DNA of 36,812 nt, from NCBI GenBank assembly GCA_021813445.1, contig JAKAKP010000160.1, forward strand, positions 7,501 through 44,312, read 5' to 3'. Below the pieces are notes generated by a model. That model searched no databases and was not told the DNA's origin. It saw nothing but the letters and a program-made list of their open reading frames with translations. This document shows, piece after piece, positions 27,320 to 35,614 of this stretch. Numbering within the stretch: position 1 is the first letter of the stretch; every line of letters begins with the position of its first letter. The stretch is from Deltaproteobacteria bacterium (GTDB lineage: Bacteria; Desulfobacterota; Desulfobaccia; Desulfobaccales; 0-14-0-80-60-11). The position numbers and the translations under genes were made by a program.

Positions 27320-27547
27320 TTACTTAGCGGACCCGGCGGGTTGGGTCGCGGCCGGGGGGGGATTGCCGGCCGCGCTGTCCGGCTGCACCGAATCATCCAG
27401 GGTCAGGACATAGATGCTGATGGCCGCCAACATCAGGCCCAGGGCCAGCCAGGCCCGCCAGTCTTTGTGCAGCCCCATCCAGACCGGCTTTTTCTCCGGG
27501 TGGTGCTCATGGTGATGCGCATGCTGCGAATGTTTCGAGTGGGTCAT
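27320..27547 (-). CDS. Small His-rich single-pass membrane protein
   Basis: About 75 aa: a histidine-rich N-terminus (MTHSKHSQHAHHHEHHPEKK), one membrane helix (AWLALGLMLAAISIYVL), and a Pro/Ala-rich tail. The internal ATG (27547 on this strand) follows GAGG by a proper distance and is preferred to the ATG 15 bases upstream. The His cluster could bind metal, but that is a guess. I know similar small proteins from related anaerobes without a known role. Confidence 0.65.
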   Translation of the reverse strand: MTHSKHSQHAHHHEHHPEKKPVWMGLHKDWRAWLALGLMLAAISIYVLTLDDSVQPDSAAGNPPPAATQPAGSAK

Positions 27548-27834
27548 GCCTTTGCCTCGCATAGATGTATGTCAAATCAGATTACCATAATAATTCCCTC
27601 TTGGTGCAAAATCAGGATTTTCCAGATTAATAATCAGGGTTTCCCTGATATACAGATAACTTCCGGGGGAGCATAGTTCTTATTAATCCAGAAACCACCA
27701 AAGGGAAGGAGAGGCAGTTGACCAGGGTTTTCCGGATTTGCCAATGGTTACAGGGGCTCAAGAACGCGGCCAAGAGGTGCCAGGAATTCAGCTTTATGGG
27801 TTATTAGATTTGATATACCGGGAACGGGGGCAAA

Positions 27835-28665
27835 ATGTTTTATCCGAATAAAATGTGGAGCCAATTGGATATGCTTAAGAAAAATGCAACCCATTATGTG
27901 CAAATAGGGAATTTTTTGCGGGCGGTGTCAGACAACTTAAATACAAGAGCTAATTTTCACGGCAAGGTTAGGGATGCTGAACGGTTGACCATTGATGACC
28001 CTTTGCCTATTTCTGAGATTAATTACCTTTTGGAGAAAATAGAGCAAGCGATTACTCAATGTAAAGCGCTTGAATTGGATGTGTCAGTACAAGCTTTAAA
28101 AGAAATTCAAAAAAATCTTTCTGACTCGACGGTTAAATGGACCTGGCGTAAGGCGCAAAACGAATTTACCTATTGGTCTCGTACTTTAAAATACGAACTT
28201 AATAATAGATTATTTTTTTACATCCCAAATCAGAGAGCATCATTCTATAGGAACCCTCTACTTGATGACCATTCCCTAAATAAATTTCCATCAAGCGTGC
28301 GAGATGATATGGAAGCTGCGGGAAATTGCTTGGCTACAGAGAATTATACCGCTTGTGTTTTTCATTTAATGCGCGTTATGGAGATTGCGGTTCAAAACTT
28401 AGGAAATACATTAGGAATAACGTTGAATGACCAAACGAGATGGGATAGAATAATTGGTGATGTCCGACAAGAATTTAATGAAAAATTCTCCAAGAATTAT
28501 CCAGATAAGATCCGTTGGGATATGTTATTTGAAAAGTTAGAGATAGTTAAAAGCGCTTGGAGAAACCCTACAATACATCCAAGAGCCACTTATAATGAAA
28601 GTGAAACAATGGATGTTATAATGTCAGTAAAAACATTTATTAATGATTTGGCTAAGTTAATATAA
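27835..28665 (+). CDS. HEPN-domain protein, AT-rich
   Basis: A 276-aa protein with no membrane segment. The C-terminal half carries the HEPN-type helical bundle: SSVRDDMEAAGNCLATENYTACVFHLMRVMEIAVQ and, later, AWRNPTIHPRATY holding the R-x4-H motif (R243, H248) typical of HEPN RNases. The N-terminal half is helical and unrecognised. HEPN proteins are often toxins or defence RNases. Codon use is much richer in A/T than in the neighbours, as in the DUF6414-like gene, pointing to recent transfer. No adjacent antitoxin (such as an MNT nucleotidyltransferase) is seen. Confidence 0.72.
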   Translation: MFYPNKMWSQLDMLKKNATHYVQIGNFLRAVSDNLNTRANFHGKVRDAERLTIDDPLPISEINYLLEKIEQAITQCKALELDVSVQALKEIQKNLSDSTVKWTWRKAQNEFTYWSRTLKYELNNRLFFYIPNQRASFYRNPLLDDHSLNKFPSSVRDDMEAAGNCLATENYTACVFHLMRVMEIAVQNLGNTLGITLNDQTRWDRIIGDVRQEFNEKFSKNYPDKIRWDMLFEKLEIVKSAWRNPTIHPRATYNESETMDVIMSVKTFINDLAKLI

Positions 28666-28693
28666 GGCGGAAAGGGTTTCCCTGCCCCTCAAA

Positions 28694-30061
28694 TTAGACC
28701 GCAAAATCTTGGGCCAGGGTCCTTAATCGTCTCAATAGCGCGCCATAGGCCTTGAAAAGGGAAGGCAATTCCCGGAGGCGGTATTTGCGCATAAGTCTGA
28801 TCTGGTTTTTCAGCGAGCGGGAGCGTTTGAACAGGTCGGCCAGTTCCTGGTAGAAGTCTTGAAGCGGCAGAGTGGTGGGCAAAAGGGTGTGGAAGAAATC
28901 GAAATAGTCGTAATCCGCGGTGATGAGCCGGTCCCGGACCTCGTCATAAAGGTCGGTCCCCGGCAGGGGCGTCAGCACGGAAAAGCCGATGAAGCTGAGG
29001 TTCAGGTCCAGGCAGCATTGCCGCAAAGCCGCAAAGTCCCGGCGCTCGAATTCGGGCCGCACCATAAACATAGGCCAGATATCGAGGTTGAGGCCTTTGA
29101 GTATCTGCAGGGCCTTGACATTGTTTTCCACGGTGGAGCCCTTGCGGATCAGCTTCAAGTCCGCATCCCGCATGAACTCCAAACCCACGAAGATGCGCTC
29201 CAGGCCGATTTTCTGCCACTGCTCCAACAATTCCGGGTGCTTGACGATGGTGTCGCTGCGGCCATAGAGGAAATAGCGTTTCTTGGTCCCCGCTTGTTGG
29301 ATTAGGTTAGCCAGGGCGGCCATGCGCCGCGTATCCAGCAGGGATTCATCATCCGCAAAGAAGACGTAGGGCTCCTGGATCGTCCCCAATTCTTCCACAA
29401 TTAATTCCGGTTTGCGGGTGAGATAACGCCCGCCGGTCAGTTTCCACAGGGCGCAGAACTGGCAGCGGAAATGGCAGCCCTTCGAGGTGCGGATGGAGGC
29501 CAGGGGCCGCATCCACTCGCTGAAATATGATTTTCGGTAAGCCGCGGTGAGGTCCCGCCGGGGCATAGGAAGGGCGTCCAGATCGAGTCCTTGATCTGCC
29601 TGGCGGAGCAGCACCGTACCGTTTTCCAGGGGGGCGGCCCCGGGCATCCCGGAGAGTATCGGATGCTTTTCCAGTCTGCGGATGACTTCCCGGAAGGGTA
29701 AGACGCCTTCGCCGGCGATGATGACATCAATAAAGGGCGTGGCAAAATCCCCGGGCAGGACCGTAGCATGGTGGCCGCCCACCAGGGTTACTGTTTCCGG
29801 GTTATGGGCCTTGATCTGCTGGCACAGCCTTTTCACCGTGTTGACATGGACGGTATAGGAGGTGAGGCCCGCCACCTGCGGCTGAAAATCCCGGAGGACT
29901 GCGTCCAGATCAGGCTCCAGGCGCAGGTCCAGGATCCGGACGTCATGGTCCGGGGCCACCCCCGCGGCCAAGTATTCCAGGGCCAGGGGTTCGAATACGG
30001 AAAAGTCCTCGCCTCCCAAGGCCTTGGCAGATTTGGCGGGTTGGATGAGCAGGATTTTCAT
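28694..30061 (-). CDS. B12-binding radical SAM protein (HpnR-like)
   Basis: A 455-aa protein from the ATG at 30061, which has AAGGAG just upstream; an ORF extending to 30160 is less likely. Residues 1-130 form a cobalamin-binding Rossmann domain (KILLIQPAKSAK, VAGLTSYTVHVNTVKRL, VTLVGGHHATVLPGDF). The radical SAM domain has the 4Fe-4S motif in GCHFRCQFCAL (C-x3-C-x2-C). It resembles the hopanoid C-3 methylase group (HpnR), but the class is broad and includes other methylases and cyclases, so the substrate is uncertain. It is followed on the same strand by nothing; a TetR gene lies upstream. Confidence 0.8.
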   Translation of the reverse strand: MKILLIQPAKSAKALGGEDFSVFEPLALEYLAAGVAPDHDVRILDLRLEPDLDAVLRDFQPQVAGLTSYTVHVNTVKRLCQQIKAHNPETVTLVGGHHATVLPGDFATPFIDVIIAGEGVLPFREVIRRLEKHPILSGMPGAAPLENGTVLLRQADQGLDLDALPMPRRDLTAAYRKSYFSEWMRPLASIRTSKGCHFRCQFCALWKLTGGRYLTRKPELIVEELGTIQEPYVFFADDESLLDTRRMAALANLIQQAGTKKRYFLYGRSDTIVKHPELLEQWQKIGLERIFVGLEFMRDADLKLIRKGSTVENNVKALQILKGLNLDIWPMFMVRPEFERRDFAALRQCCLDLNLSFIGFSVLTPLPGTDLYDEVRDRLITADYDYFDFFHTLLPTTLPLQDFYQELADLFKRSRSLKNQIRLMRKYRLRELPSLFKAYGALLRRLRTLAQDFAV

Positions 30062-30160
30062 CAGTTTCTCCTTGATCGGTGGCATGGCCTTTTCGGGCTG
30101 TGCTGAAAAACTTGTACAGGCCAAATACTCATGAACAACAATGTCTCCCTTTTGCAGCAC

Positions 30161-30240
30161 CCAAAATCCCCCCCTTCCCCCCTTTAGAAAAGGGGGGAGT
30201 TAAAAGTCCCCCTTTAGAATAAGGGGGATTAGGTAGGATT
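30161..30240. repeat. CCCCCTTT/AAAGGGGG hairpin repeat
   Basis: Alternating C-rich and G-rich blocks (CCCCCCCTTCCCCCCTTTAGAAAAGGGGGG, then CCCCCTTTAGAATAAGGGGGATT) form two adjacent hairpins. Relatives occur at 32238-32323 and 33755-33826. It lies just upstream of the radical SAM gene. Confidence 0.75.
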
Positions 30241-30262
30241 TTGGTTGTCACCCGCAAAAGCC

Positions 30263-30293
30263 GGTGTGCGCAGGCTGGAAAGCCTGCGCCACC
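30263..30293. repeat. Palindromic repeat, GCAGGCTGGAAAGCCTGC type
   Basis: GGTGTGCGCAGGCTGGAAAGCCTGCGCCACC is a nearly perfect palindrome, the same family as 2063-2090 and 31176-31200. Confidence 0.75.
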
Positions 30294-30393
30294 AAAAACT
30301 CCTTAAATCAACTATTTCCCCTTGCGGCTAAGGACCGGCCTCCGGGTGGAAGAAGATAAGGAATTAATTTTCTATCAAAATAGTCCTGGAACC

Positions 30394-30999
30394 TTATTCC
30401 TCATTAATTATTCCTCCCAGATATTGCCCGGTCATGGCCGCCAGGACCTCGGCCACCATTGCCACGGTCATGGCTGGCTCCCGGAAAAGGAGGATCAGGG
30501 CGCCGAGATACAAAGAAAAAATGGCGCCCGCGGCCACCTGAGAGTCTACCTCTGCCCGGATCTGGCCCCGGGCCTTTTCTTCCTCCACCAGGGTGTCCAA
30601 AATCTGGAGGTACCTGGCGTTGAGCCGGGTCATGTGCGGGGTCTCCCCCCCGGGCTCAAACACGGTCTGGCGAATCAGGGCCCGGTAGAGGTCGCGGTGG
30701 GCGTCGTAAAGCCGGAAGAAGCCCGTGGCCAGGTGCTGCAGGCGGTCCAGGAGCGGCAGGTCCGGGGGCATCGAGGCCAGCAGTTCCGACAGGGCCTTTT
30801 CAATATCCCGGGTGAGGGCCTCTTCCAGCAGGGCAGTCTTGCTTTGGAAGTGGACCACCACCGAGGCCGGGGAGACCCCGGCCTCTCGGGCGATGTCCCG
30901 AATGGTGCATTCCTCCGGCCCCTTTTGCGCAAAGAGGCGGCGCGCGGCTTTCAGGATCAGCTGCCTAGTTTCTTGTTTGGAGGCTTCCCGGCGGTTCAT
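30394..30999 (-). CDS. TetR-family transcriptional regulator
   Basis: A 201-aa protein with the TetR N-terminal HTH: TRQLILKAARRLFAQKGPEECTIRDIAREAGVSPASVVVHFQSKTALLEEAL. The C-terminal ligand domain is variable and does not identify the inducer. TetR proteins usually repress neighbouring genes; the radical SAM gene downstream on the same strand is a possible target, as is the region to 31459. No operator could be defined. Confidence 0.94.
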   Translation of the reverse strand: MNRREASKQETRQLILKAARRLFAQKGPEECTIRDIAREAGVSPASVVVHFQSKTALLEEALTRDIEKALSELLASMPPDLPLLDRLQHLATGFFRLYDAHRDLYRALIRQTVFEPGGETPHMTRLNARYLQILDTLVEEEKARGQIRAEVDSQVAAGAIFSLYLGALILLFREPAMTVAMVAEVLAAMTGQYLGGIINEE

Positions 31000-31140
31000 A
31001 GTTATCCGGAAGCAGTTTAATAATTAAACATGTTTTGTCAAGGGAAAAATTGCAGCCTGGGGGAATCAAAAGCTAAGTAAGGATTAAGGCGAAGCAGTTC
31101 CTTACGCGCCACCGGCCCATCCATAAAGATGAAAAGAATC

Positions 31141-31200
31141 GTAGGGGCGGGCGTCTCGCCCGCCCTGTTAATCCGCACAGGCTGGAGAGCCTGTGCTACC
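31141..31200. repeat. Pair of dispersed palindromes
   Basis: GTAGGGGCGGGCGTCTCGCCCGCCC and GCACAGGCTGGAGAGCCTGTGCTACC lie in tandem. The first arm type matches 24287 and 32811, the second matches 2063 and 30263, so the two families tend to occur together, GTAG... to ...CTACC. Confidence 0.78.
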
Positions 31201-31280
31201 GCTCAGGAACTTTTCAGGACAGTTGCTCATGAGCCAATGGTTCACCCATAAATCATGAAGTTCGGGGAAATCGCCGCCTT

Positions 31281-31308
31281 AACTTTGAACCTTGAACTTT
31301 GAACTTTT
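31281..31308. repeat. TTGAACC heptad-like repeat
   Basis: Units AACTTTG, AACCTTG, AACTTTG, AACTTTT match the repeat at 13510-13540. Confidence 0.72.
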
Positions 31309-31459
31309 AGGAACAGTTGCGCAGCCAAGGATCTTTCCAGGCGGGGCTGGGGCCTGGGTATGCCCCGCTGCCGGCGGCCCAGGGAAGCAGGAAGATATTA
31401 AGGGAAGTTTCTGTTAAAATGATGCCGATAATCAACCCGGCTGGAGAGGATGGTGGTTT

Positions 31460-32197
31460 ATGCCCGAGAAAGAGGGCTTGCCTCTGGAGAGGGAAGTGGA
31501 ACAGGTGGCAGAGGTGGAGGCCTATTTCCAGGACTGGCGCCGTTACCGCAAGGCGGTGGAGAATAACTACCTCTATCATCGGGAAGTCTATGCCCGGTTA
31601 CACGATTTTTTCTTGAACCACCTGGCTCATCCCTTCTCGCTTTTGGACCTGGGATGCGGCGATGCCGGGTTCATGGTGCAGTCCCTGCAGGGGACCGCGA
31701 TCTGCCGCTACCTGGGAGTGGATCTGGCCAGGATGGCCCTGGATCTGGCCGCCCGGAACCTGGCCGGGCTGGGGTGTGAGCATCAATTAAGGGAAGAAGA
31801 TTATTATGAAGTGGTGTGTGCCGGGGCAATCAAGGCGGACGTGATCTGGATGGGGCTGACTTTCCATCACCTGCCCCGGCCCCAGAAGGCCAAATTTCTC
31901 CAGGCCGCCCGCGGCATCCTCCCTGCCGGCGGCTACCTGCTGATGTATGAACCTATCCTCCTGGAAGATGAGGACCGGGACCAATTCCTGGAGCGCAGCG
32001 GCCAAATCCGTCAAGATACCTGGGGGGCCATGACCGCGGCCGAACTGGAGAGAATCGGGGACCATATCAACAACCACGATTTTCCCGAGAAAATCTCCAC
32101 CCTGGAGCAGATGGCCCGGGAACAGGGGTTCTCCGGCCTGACCGCCATGTTCCTGGACCCGGATCAGGTCTATGCCTTGATGTGCTTCCAGGCCTGA
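31460..32197 (+). CDS. Class I SAM-dependent methyltransferase
   Basis: A 245-aa protein. The SAM motif I is LLDLGCGDAGFMVQSL, followed by YLGVDLARMALDLAARNL (acidic end of strand 2), VIWMGLTFHHLPRPQKAKFL (motif IV with a QH-type methyltransferase feel) and GILPAGGYLLMYEP (motif VI). The acceptor cannot be told from sequence. GGAGAGG lies upstream of the ATG at a longish spacing. It stands alone between repeat-filled gaps. Confidence 0.88.
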   Translation: MPEKEGLPLEREVEQVAEVEAYFQDWRRYRKAVENNYLYHREVYARLHDFFLNHLAHPFSLLDLGCGDAGFMVQSLQGTAICRYLGVDLARMALDLAARNLAGLGCEHQLREEDYYEVVCAGAIKADVIWMGLTFHHLPRPQKAKFLQAARGILPAGGYLLMYEPILLEDEDRDQFLERSGQIRQDTWGAMTAAELERIGDHINNHDFPEKISTLEQMAREQGFSGLTAMFLDPDQVYALMCFQA

Positions 32198-32237
32198 GGA
32201 TGTTTCCAACCAGCAAAGATGCGGGAACGAGGTTTTA

Positions 32238-32323
32238 AAGTCCCCTTTTCCTAAAGGGGGATTTAGGGGGATTAGCGGGCGCTTAGGTAATCCCCCTGCC
32301 CCCCTCTAGGAAAGGGGGGTGAT
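32238..32323. repeat. CCCC/GGGG hairpin repeat
   Basis: AAGTCCCCTTTTCCTAAAGGGGGATTTAGGGGGATT, a spacer, then AATCCCCCTGCCCCCCTCTAGGAAAGGGGGG. Same family as 30161 and 33755. It may also act as a bidirectional terminator between the methyltransferase and the gene at 32391. Confidence 0.72.
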
Positions 32324-32390
32324 TTTTTCCCCAACTTTAACCCTGAGGCCTGATCCAAAACGACTGCGGAAATCAATTTGGAAACGGCTT

Positions 32391-32669
32391 TTAGGCAGGC
32401 CGGCCGGGGGGAGAGACGAGGAAGCTGGCGGTGATGGGCACCAGGGACCGGGCCAGGGTGCCGTCGTCGATGGAGACCAGCACCCGGATCGCACCTCCCG
32501 CCTGGTCATCCCAAAATGCCTGCCATTCGACCTGGTAGGTCACGCCGCTGGGAGCGGTTTTTTCCATGACCTCGGACTCCCCCAACAGACCTTGCCATTC
32601 CTGGTAGGAGCGCGCTTGCAGGGCCGCCACGAATAGGTCCAACAGATTCCGGGCTTCCTTTTTATTCAT
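32391..32669 (-). CDS. Small hypothetical protein, 92 aa
   Basis: Not recognised. The sequence MNKKEARNLLDLFVAALQARSYQEWQGLL... followed by VTYQVEWQAFWDDQAGGAIRVLVSIDDG looks like a helix then three strands, soluble, and codon use fits the host. There is no strong ribosome-binding site. It lies alone between repeat clusters, convergent with the methyltransferase. Confidence 0.62.
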   Translation of the reverse strand: MNKKEARNLLDLFVAALQARSYQEWQGLLGESEVMEKTAPSGVTYQVEWQAFWDDQAGGAIRVLVSIDDGTLARSLVPITASFLVSPPGRPA

Positions 32670-32691
32670 TTGGCTCTGACATGAAAATATT

Positions 32692-32874
32692 GGTGGAGCG
32701 GGCCTTCGTGCCCGTCGGGGCCCCGGGCGGCCAGGGACGGCCGCCCCACCGATCAGCTTCTGTAGTTTCCCAGGCGGGGCGTTGGCTCAGCCGTAAATTA
32801 CGAAAAGTTTCGTAGGGAGGCATCTCGCCCGCCCTTTTTAGCGCAGGCGAGACGCCTGCGCCACCAAGAAATAC
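32692..32874. repeat. Two clusters of dispersed palindromes
   Basis: 32692-32750: GGTGGAGCGGGC...GCCCGTCGGGGCC with GGTGG...CCACC closing the unit. 32811-32874: CGTAGGGAGGCATCTCGCCCGCC and GCGCAGGCGAGACGCCTGCGCCACC. The second resembles 2149-2171 and 31141. They fill the gap between the small hypothetical gene and the sirtuin gene's end. Confidence 0.72.
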
Positions 32875-32895
32875 TTTGCAGGCAGGAAAAAAATT

Positions 32896-33648
32896 CTAAC
32901 TATCTAAGTTTTTCATTACCTCCGGCCACAGCTCCCCGGCCTTGCCGGGGAGGAAGTAGTCGGTGACCGTACGGGTGAGGCGGGTGGGTTCCAGGTTGTT
33001 CTCGACAATGAGGGCGCCGTTGCCCTGGGCGAACCCGGGGAGGTAGTTGGCCGGGGAGACTTCCCCGGAGGTGCCGATGATCAGGAGCAGGTCGCAGGTG
33101 GCGGCCAGGTGGTCCGCGTCCCGCTTGCCCTCCCGGGGGATGGGCTCCCCGAAGAAGACCACGTCCGGCTTGATCAGGCCGCCGCAGTAACAGTAGAGGG
33201 GGACCTGGGAAAAATCCAGGGACTCCCGGGGGTGCTGGCCGTGACAATTCAGGCAGACGAAGCGGTGGGCGTTGCCATGGTATTCCACCACCTTCTTGCT
33301 GCCCGCGGCCTGGTGCAGGTTGTCCACGTTCTGGGTGATGATCCCCAGGAGCTTACCCTTCGCCTCCAACTCCGCCAGGGCGTAGTGCGCGGGATTGGGC
33401 CGGGCCGCGGTGATGATCCGGTCCATTTCTTTCAAAAGCCCCCAGACCTTGGCGGGGTTCTTCCGGAAGGCGTGGATGGTGGCGTACTCCATGGGGGCGA
33501 AGCGCTCCCAGAGGCCGCCTGGGCTGCGGAAGTCGGGAATGCCGGATTCCACGGAGATGCCCGCGCCGGTCAAGGCGGCAATCCGGGGTTTGCGGCGGAT
33601 GAGGTCCGCCAGGTCTGCGGGCGTGATTTCCTGGGATGAAGCATTCAT
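32896..33648 (-). CDS. cobB: Sir2-family NAD-dependent protein deacylase
   Basis: A 250-aa sirtuin. NAD-binding GAGISVESGIPDFR, ITQNVDNLHQAAG, catalytic histidine in EYHGNAHRFVC, and the zinc cysteines CLNC and CYC are all present, with GTSGEVSPANYLPG near the end. It removes acetyl or other acyl groups from lysines, using NAD. Bacterial class III/U types are typical; the class could not be settled. No obvious ribosome-binding site precedes the ATG. Confidence 0.94.
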   Translation of the reverse strand: MNASSQEITPADLADLIRRKPRIAALTGAGISVESGIPDFRSPGGLWERFAPMEYATIHAFRKNPAKVWGLLKEMDRIITAARPNPAHYALAELEAKGKLLGIITQNVDNLHQAAGSKKVVEYHGNAHRFVCLNCHGQHPRESLDFSQVPLYCYCGGLIKPDVVFFGEPIPREGKRDADHLAATCDLLLIIGTSGEVSPANYLPGFAQGNGALIVENNLEPTRLTRTVTDYFLPGKAGELWPEVMKNLDS

Positions 33649-34045
33649 GGTTTATAACAGGATACCATAGAAACGGTTCAAGGTTCAAAGTTGGATTTTC
33701 TGCCAGGCTAAAATCTTCATGAGCCACATTGTCTCATTGTTGGGAGGCATTGAAATCCCCCCTGCCCCCTTTTTCAAAGGGGGAGATAGTCCCCTTTTGC
33801 GAAAAGGGGATTTAGGGGAAAAAGGGTCTAAAAGAGGGGCGAACACCTTTATCATTGCCCACAACTCATTGAGTAGTTGATATAAGGGAGTTTCGGTGGC
33901 ACAGGCTTCCCAGCCTGTGCAGGTTTCTTCGGCGCAGCCTGGAAAGGCTGCGTCATGATTATAGAAATTTGGGGGCAGGATCAGGGCGAACACCAGGTTC
34001 GCCCCGTTGAGAAATAACTTTGAACTTGGAACCTGGAACCTGGAA
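33649..34045. other. Repeat-filled intergenic region
   Basis: Four repeat types in about 400 bases: TTGAACC units inverted (33676-33692), the CCCC/GGGG hairpin family (33755-33826), GCAGCCTGG-type palindromes (33896-33953), and GGGCGAACACCAGGTTCGCCCC (33984-34005) almost identical to the palindrome in the rRNA spacer at 770. No gene is seen; a 133-codon minus-strand ORF runs through the repeats and is not credible. Confidence 0.75.
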
Positions 34046-34047
34046 CT
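34016..34047. repeat. TTGAACC heptad-like repeat touching a stop codon
   Basis: AACTTTG, AACTTGG, AACCTGG, AACCTGG, AACT repeats run up to the stop codon (34046-34048) of the permease gene on the minus strand. Family as at 13510. Confidence 0.72.
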
Positions 34048-34825
34048 ACTCCGCCGCGGCCAGGGCCGCCCTTTTTTGGGCCGCACCCCGGATATCCCGG
34101 AGGCCCATCAAAATGAGCATGACCGCGAAGACCAGGCGCAATTTGGGTTCGCTGAGGTGCAGGGCCAGGCTGCTGCCCAGGTAAGTGCCGACGACGATGC
34201 CGCCGCTGAGCCAGGGCAAGACCCGGAGCACGACGTTGCCCAGCCGCCAGTGGGTGTAGGAGCCCACCATAGCCGCGGGCACCATGGCCAGAAGGGAGCT
34301 GCCCTGGGCGGTATGCTGGCTGAAACCCGCGAAGAGCACCATAGCCACCACCATGAGGGAGCCGCCGCCGATGCCCATCATGCCTGAGAAAAAGCCGGTG
34401 ACCACGCCGGTGGCTAGCAAGACCGCGGCCTCGCTCCAGCCGCTGACGTCATGGGGGAGGAAAGTGAGCTGGAGCAGATAGGGTTTGCTCAAAAGCAGCA
34501 GGGAAATGAAAATCAGGAAAAACCCGAAGGCCTGTTTGAGCCGCCAATCCGGCAGGGCGTTGGCATAAAGGGCGCCGAAGCGGGCGGTGAGCATGGCGGA
34601 GGCGGCCAGCAGCACCGCGGACCAGGGGTCCACCGAGCCCTGGAGGTGGTAAGTGGCGGCCCCGGCCAGGCCGGTGAAGACCAGGGCCATGAGGCTGGTG
34701 CCATGGCCCTGGTGCTGGCTGAATTTGAACAAACGCACCATCAGGGGGATCATGACCGCGCCGCCGCCCACGCCGATGAGGCCGCCGAAGACGCCCGCGG
34801 CCAGGCCGATGAGTATGCCAATCAT
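34046..34825 (-). CDS. TauE/SafE-family permease (second of tandem pair)
   Basis: A 259-aa protein with about eight membrane helices in two repeats. Each half carries the family motif: IGVGGGAVMIPLMV in the first and GMMGIGGGSLMVVAMV in the second. TauE/SafE permeases carry sulfite, sulfoacetate, taurine-type sulfonates or other small anions; the substrate is unknown here. GAGG lies upstream of the ATG at a proper spacing. The gene begins 27 bases after the end of the other TauE/SafE gene on the same strand, so they form an operon. Confidence 0.93.
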   Translation of the reverse strand: MIGILIGLAAGVFGGLIGVGGGAVMIPLMVRLFKFSQHQGHGTSLMALVFTGLAGAATYHLQGSVDPWSAVLLAASAMLTARFGALYANALPDWRLKQAFGFFLIFISLLLLSKPYLLQLTFLPHDVSGWSEAAVLLATGVVTGFFSGMMGIGGGSLMVVAMVLFAGFSQHTAQGSSLLAMVPAAMVGSYTHWRLGNVVLRVLPWLSGGIVVGTYLGSSLALHLSEPKLRLVFAVMLILMGLRDIRGAAQKRAALAAAE

Positions 34826-34852
34826 GTTACTAACCTCAGTTGCTTAAAATAC

Positions 34853-35614
34853 CTAGTGCACCAGGTAGATGATGGCGATGATCACCCCGGCGGTGACCAC
34901 TAGGCGGCGCAGGGCCTCGGGCTCGATGCGGCCGGCCAGGCGGCCGCCCAGGGCGCCGCCCGCCAGGGCCCCCACCATCATCACCAGGGCTGCGGGCCAG
35001 ACGATCTTGCCGGAAAACAGGAAAAAGACGGCCGCGGCGATGTTGATGGCAAAGGCGATGATCTGTTTCAGGGCGTTGAGCCGGGTCAGGGTGTCTTCCA
35101 GCACCAGGCCCAGGACCGCCAGGACGATGACGCTGAGCCCGGCGCCGAAATAGCCGCCATAGATGGAGGCCAGAAACACCGGCAGCACGGTCCAGACCTC
35201 GTGGATGCCGCGGGCTTCCTCCCGCTCGGTCCGCCCCACGAGCCAGCGGCGCAGCCGGTCCTGGACCGCCAGCAGGGCTGTGGCCAGGAGGATCAGGTAG
35301 GGCACCAGGGCCCGGAACATGCTTTCGCCGGTGTTGAGGAGCAGGAGGCCGCCGGCGATGCCCCCCACAACGCCGGCCGGGGCCAGCCAGAAGAGATGGC
35401 GCTCATGGCCCTTGAGGTCCCGGAGCTGGGCCAGGGTGCCCCCCAGGTAGCCCGGGCACAGGGCCACGGTATTGGTGATATTGGCGGCGACGGTGGGGAT
35501 GCCCACCGCGGTGAGCATGGGAAAAGTGATGAGGGTGCCGCCGCCGGCCAGGGCGTTCACCGCCCCGCCGATGACGGCCGCCAGACCTACGAGAATATAG
35601 GAAATTACATCCAA
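34853..35614 (-). CDS. TauE/SafE-family permease (first of tandem pair)
   Basis: A 253-aa membrane protein of the same family but clearly different sequence: [15 protein letters not shown] in the first half and [21 protein letters not shown] in the second. It is the first gene of the two-gene unit 35614 to 34046. In sulfur-metabolising anaerobes such pairs could export sulfite or sulfonates. That is inference from family and guessed lifestyle. Confidence 0.93.
   Translation of the reverse strand: MDVISYILVGLAAVIGGAVNALAGGGTLITFPMLTAVGIPTVAANITNTVALCPGYLGGTLAQLRDLKGHERHLFWLAPAGVVGGIAGGLLLLNTGESMFRALVPYLILLATALLAVQDRLRRWLVGRTEREEARGIHEVWTVLPVFLASIYGGYFGAGLSVIVLAVLGLVLEDTLTRLNALKQIIAFAINIAAAVFFLFSGKIVWPAALVMMVGALAGGALGGRLAGRIEPEALRRLVVTAGVIIAIIYLVH

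Larger units (their letters stand above)
31000..31459. other. Intergenic region with repeats
   Basis: This 460-base gap holds two adjacent palindromes (31141-31200) and a TTGAACC-type repeat (31281-31308). No credible gene is seen; short ORFs at 31307-31616 overlap the methyltransferase start in other frames. Confidence 0.65.

Noticed and set aside
30322-31020. 232-codon plus-strand ORF opposite the TetR gene
   Set aside because: The TetR helix-turn-helix on the minus strand is clear; the plus-strand product has no domain.
33685-34086. 133-codon minus-strand ORF in the gap before the TauE/SafE gene
   Set aside because: Composed of intergenic repeats; contains no domain and overlaps the permease stop.
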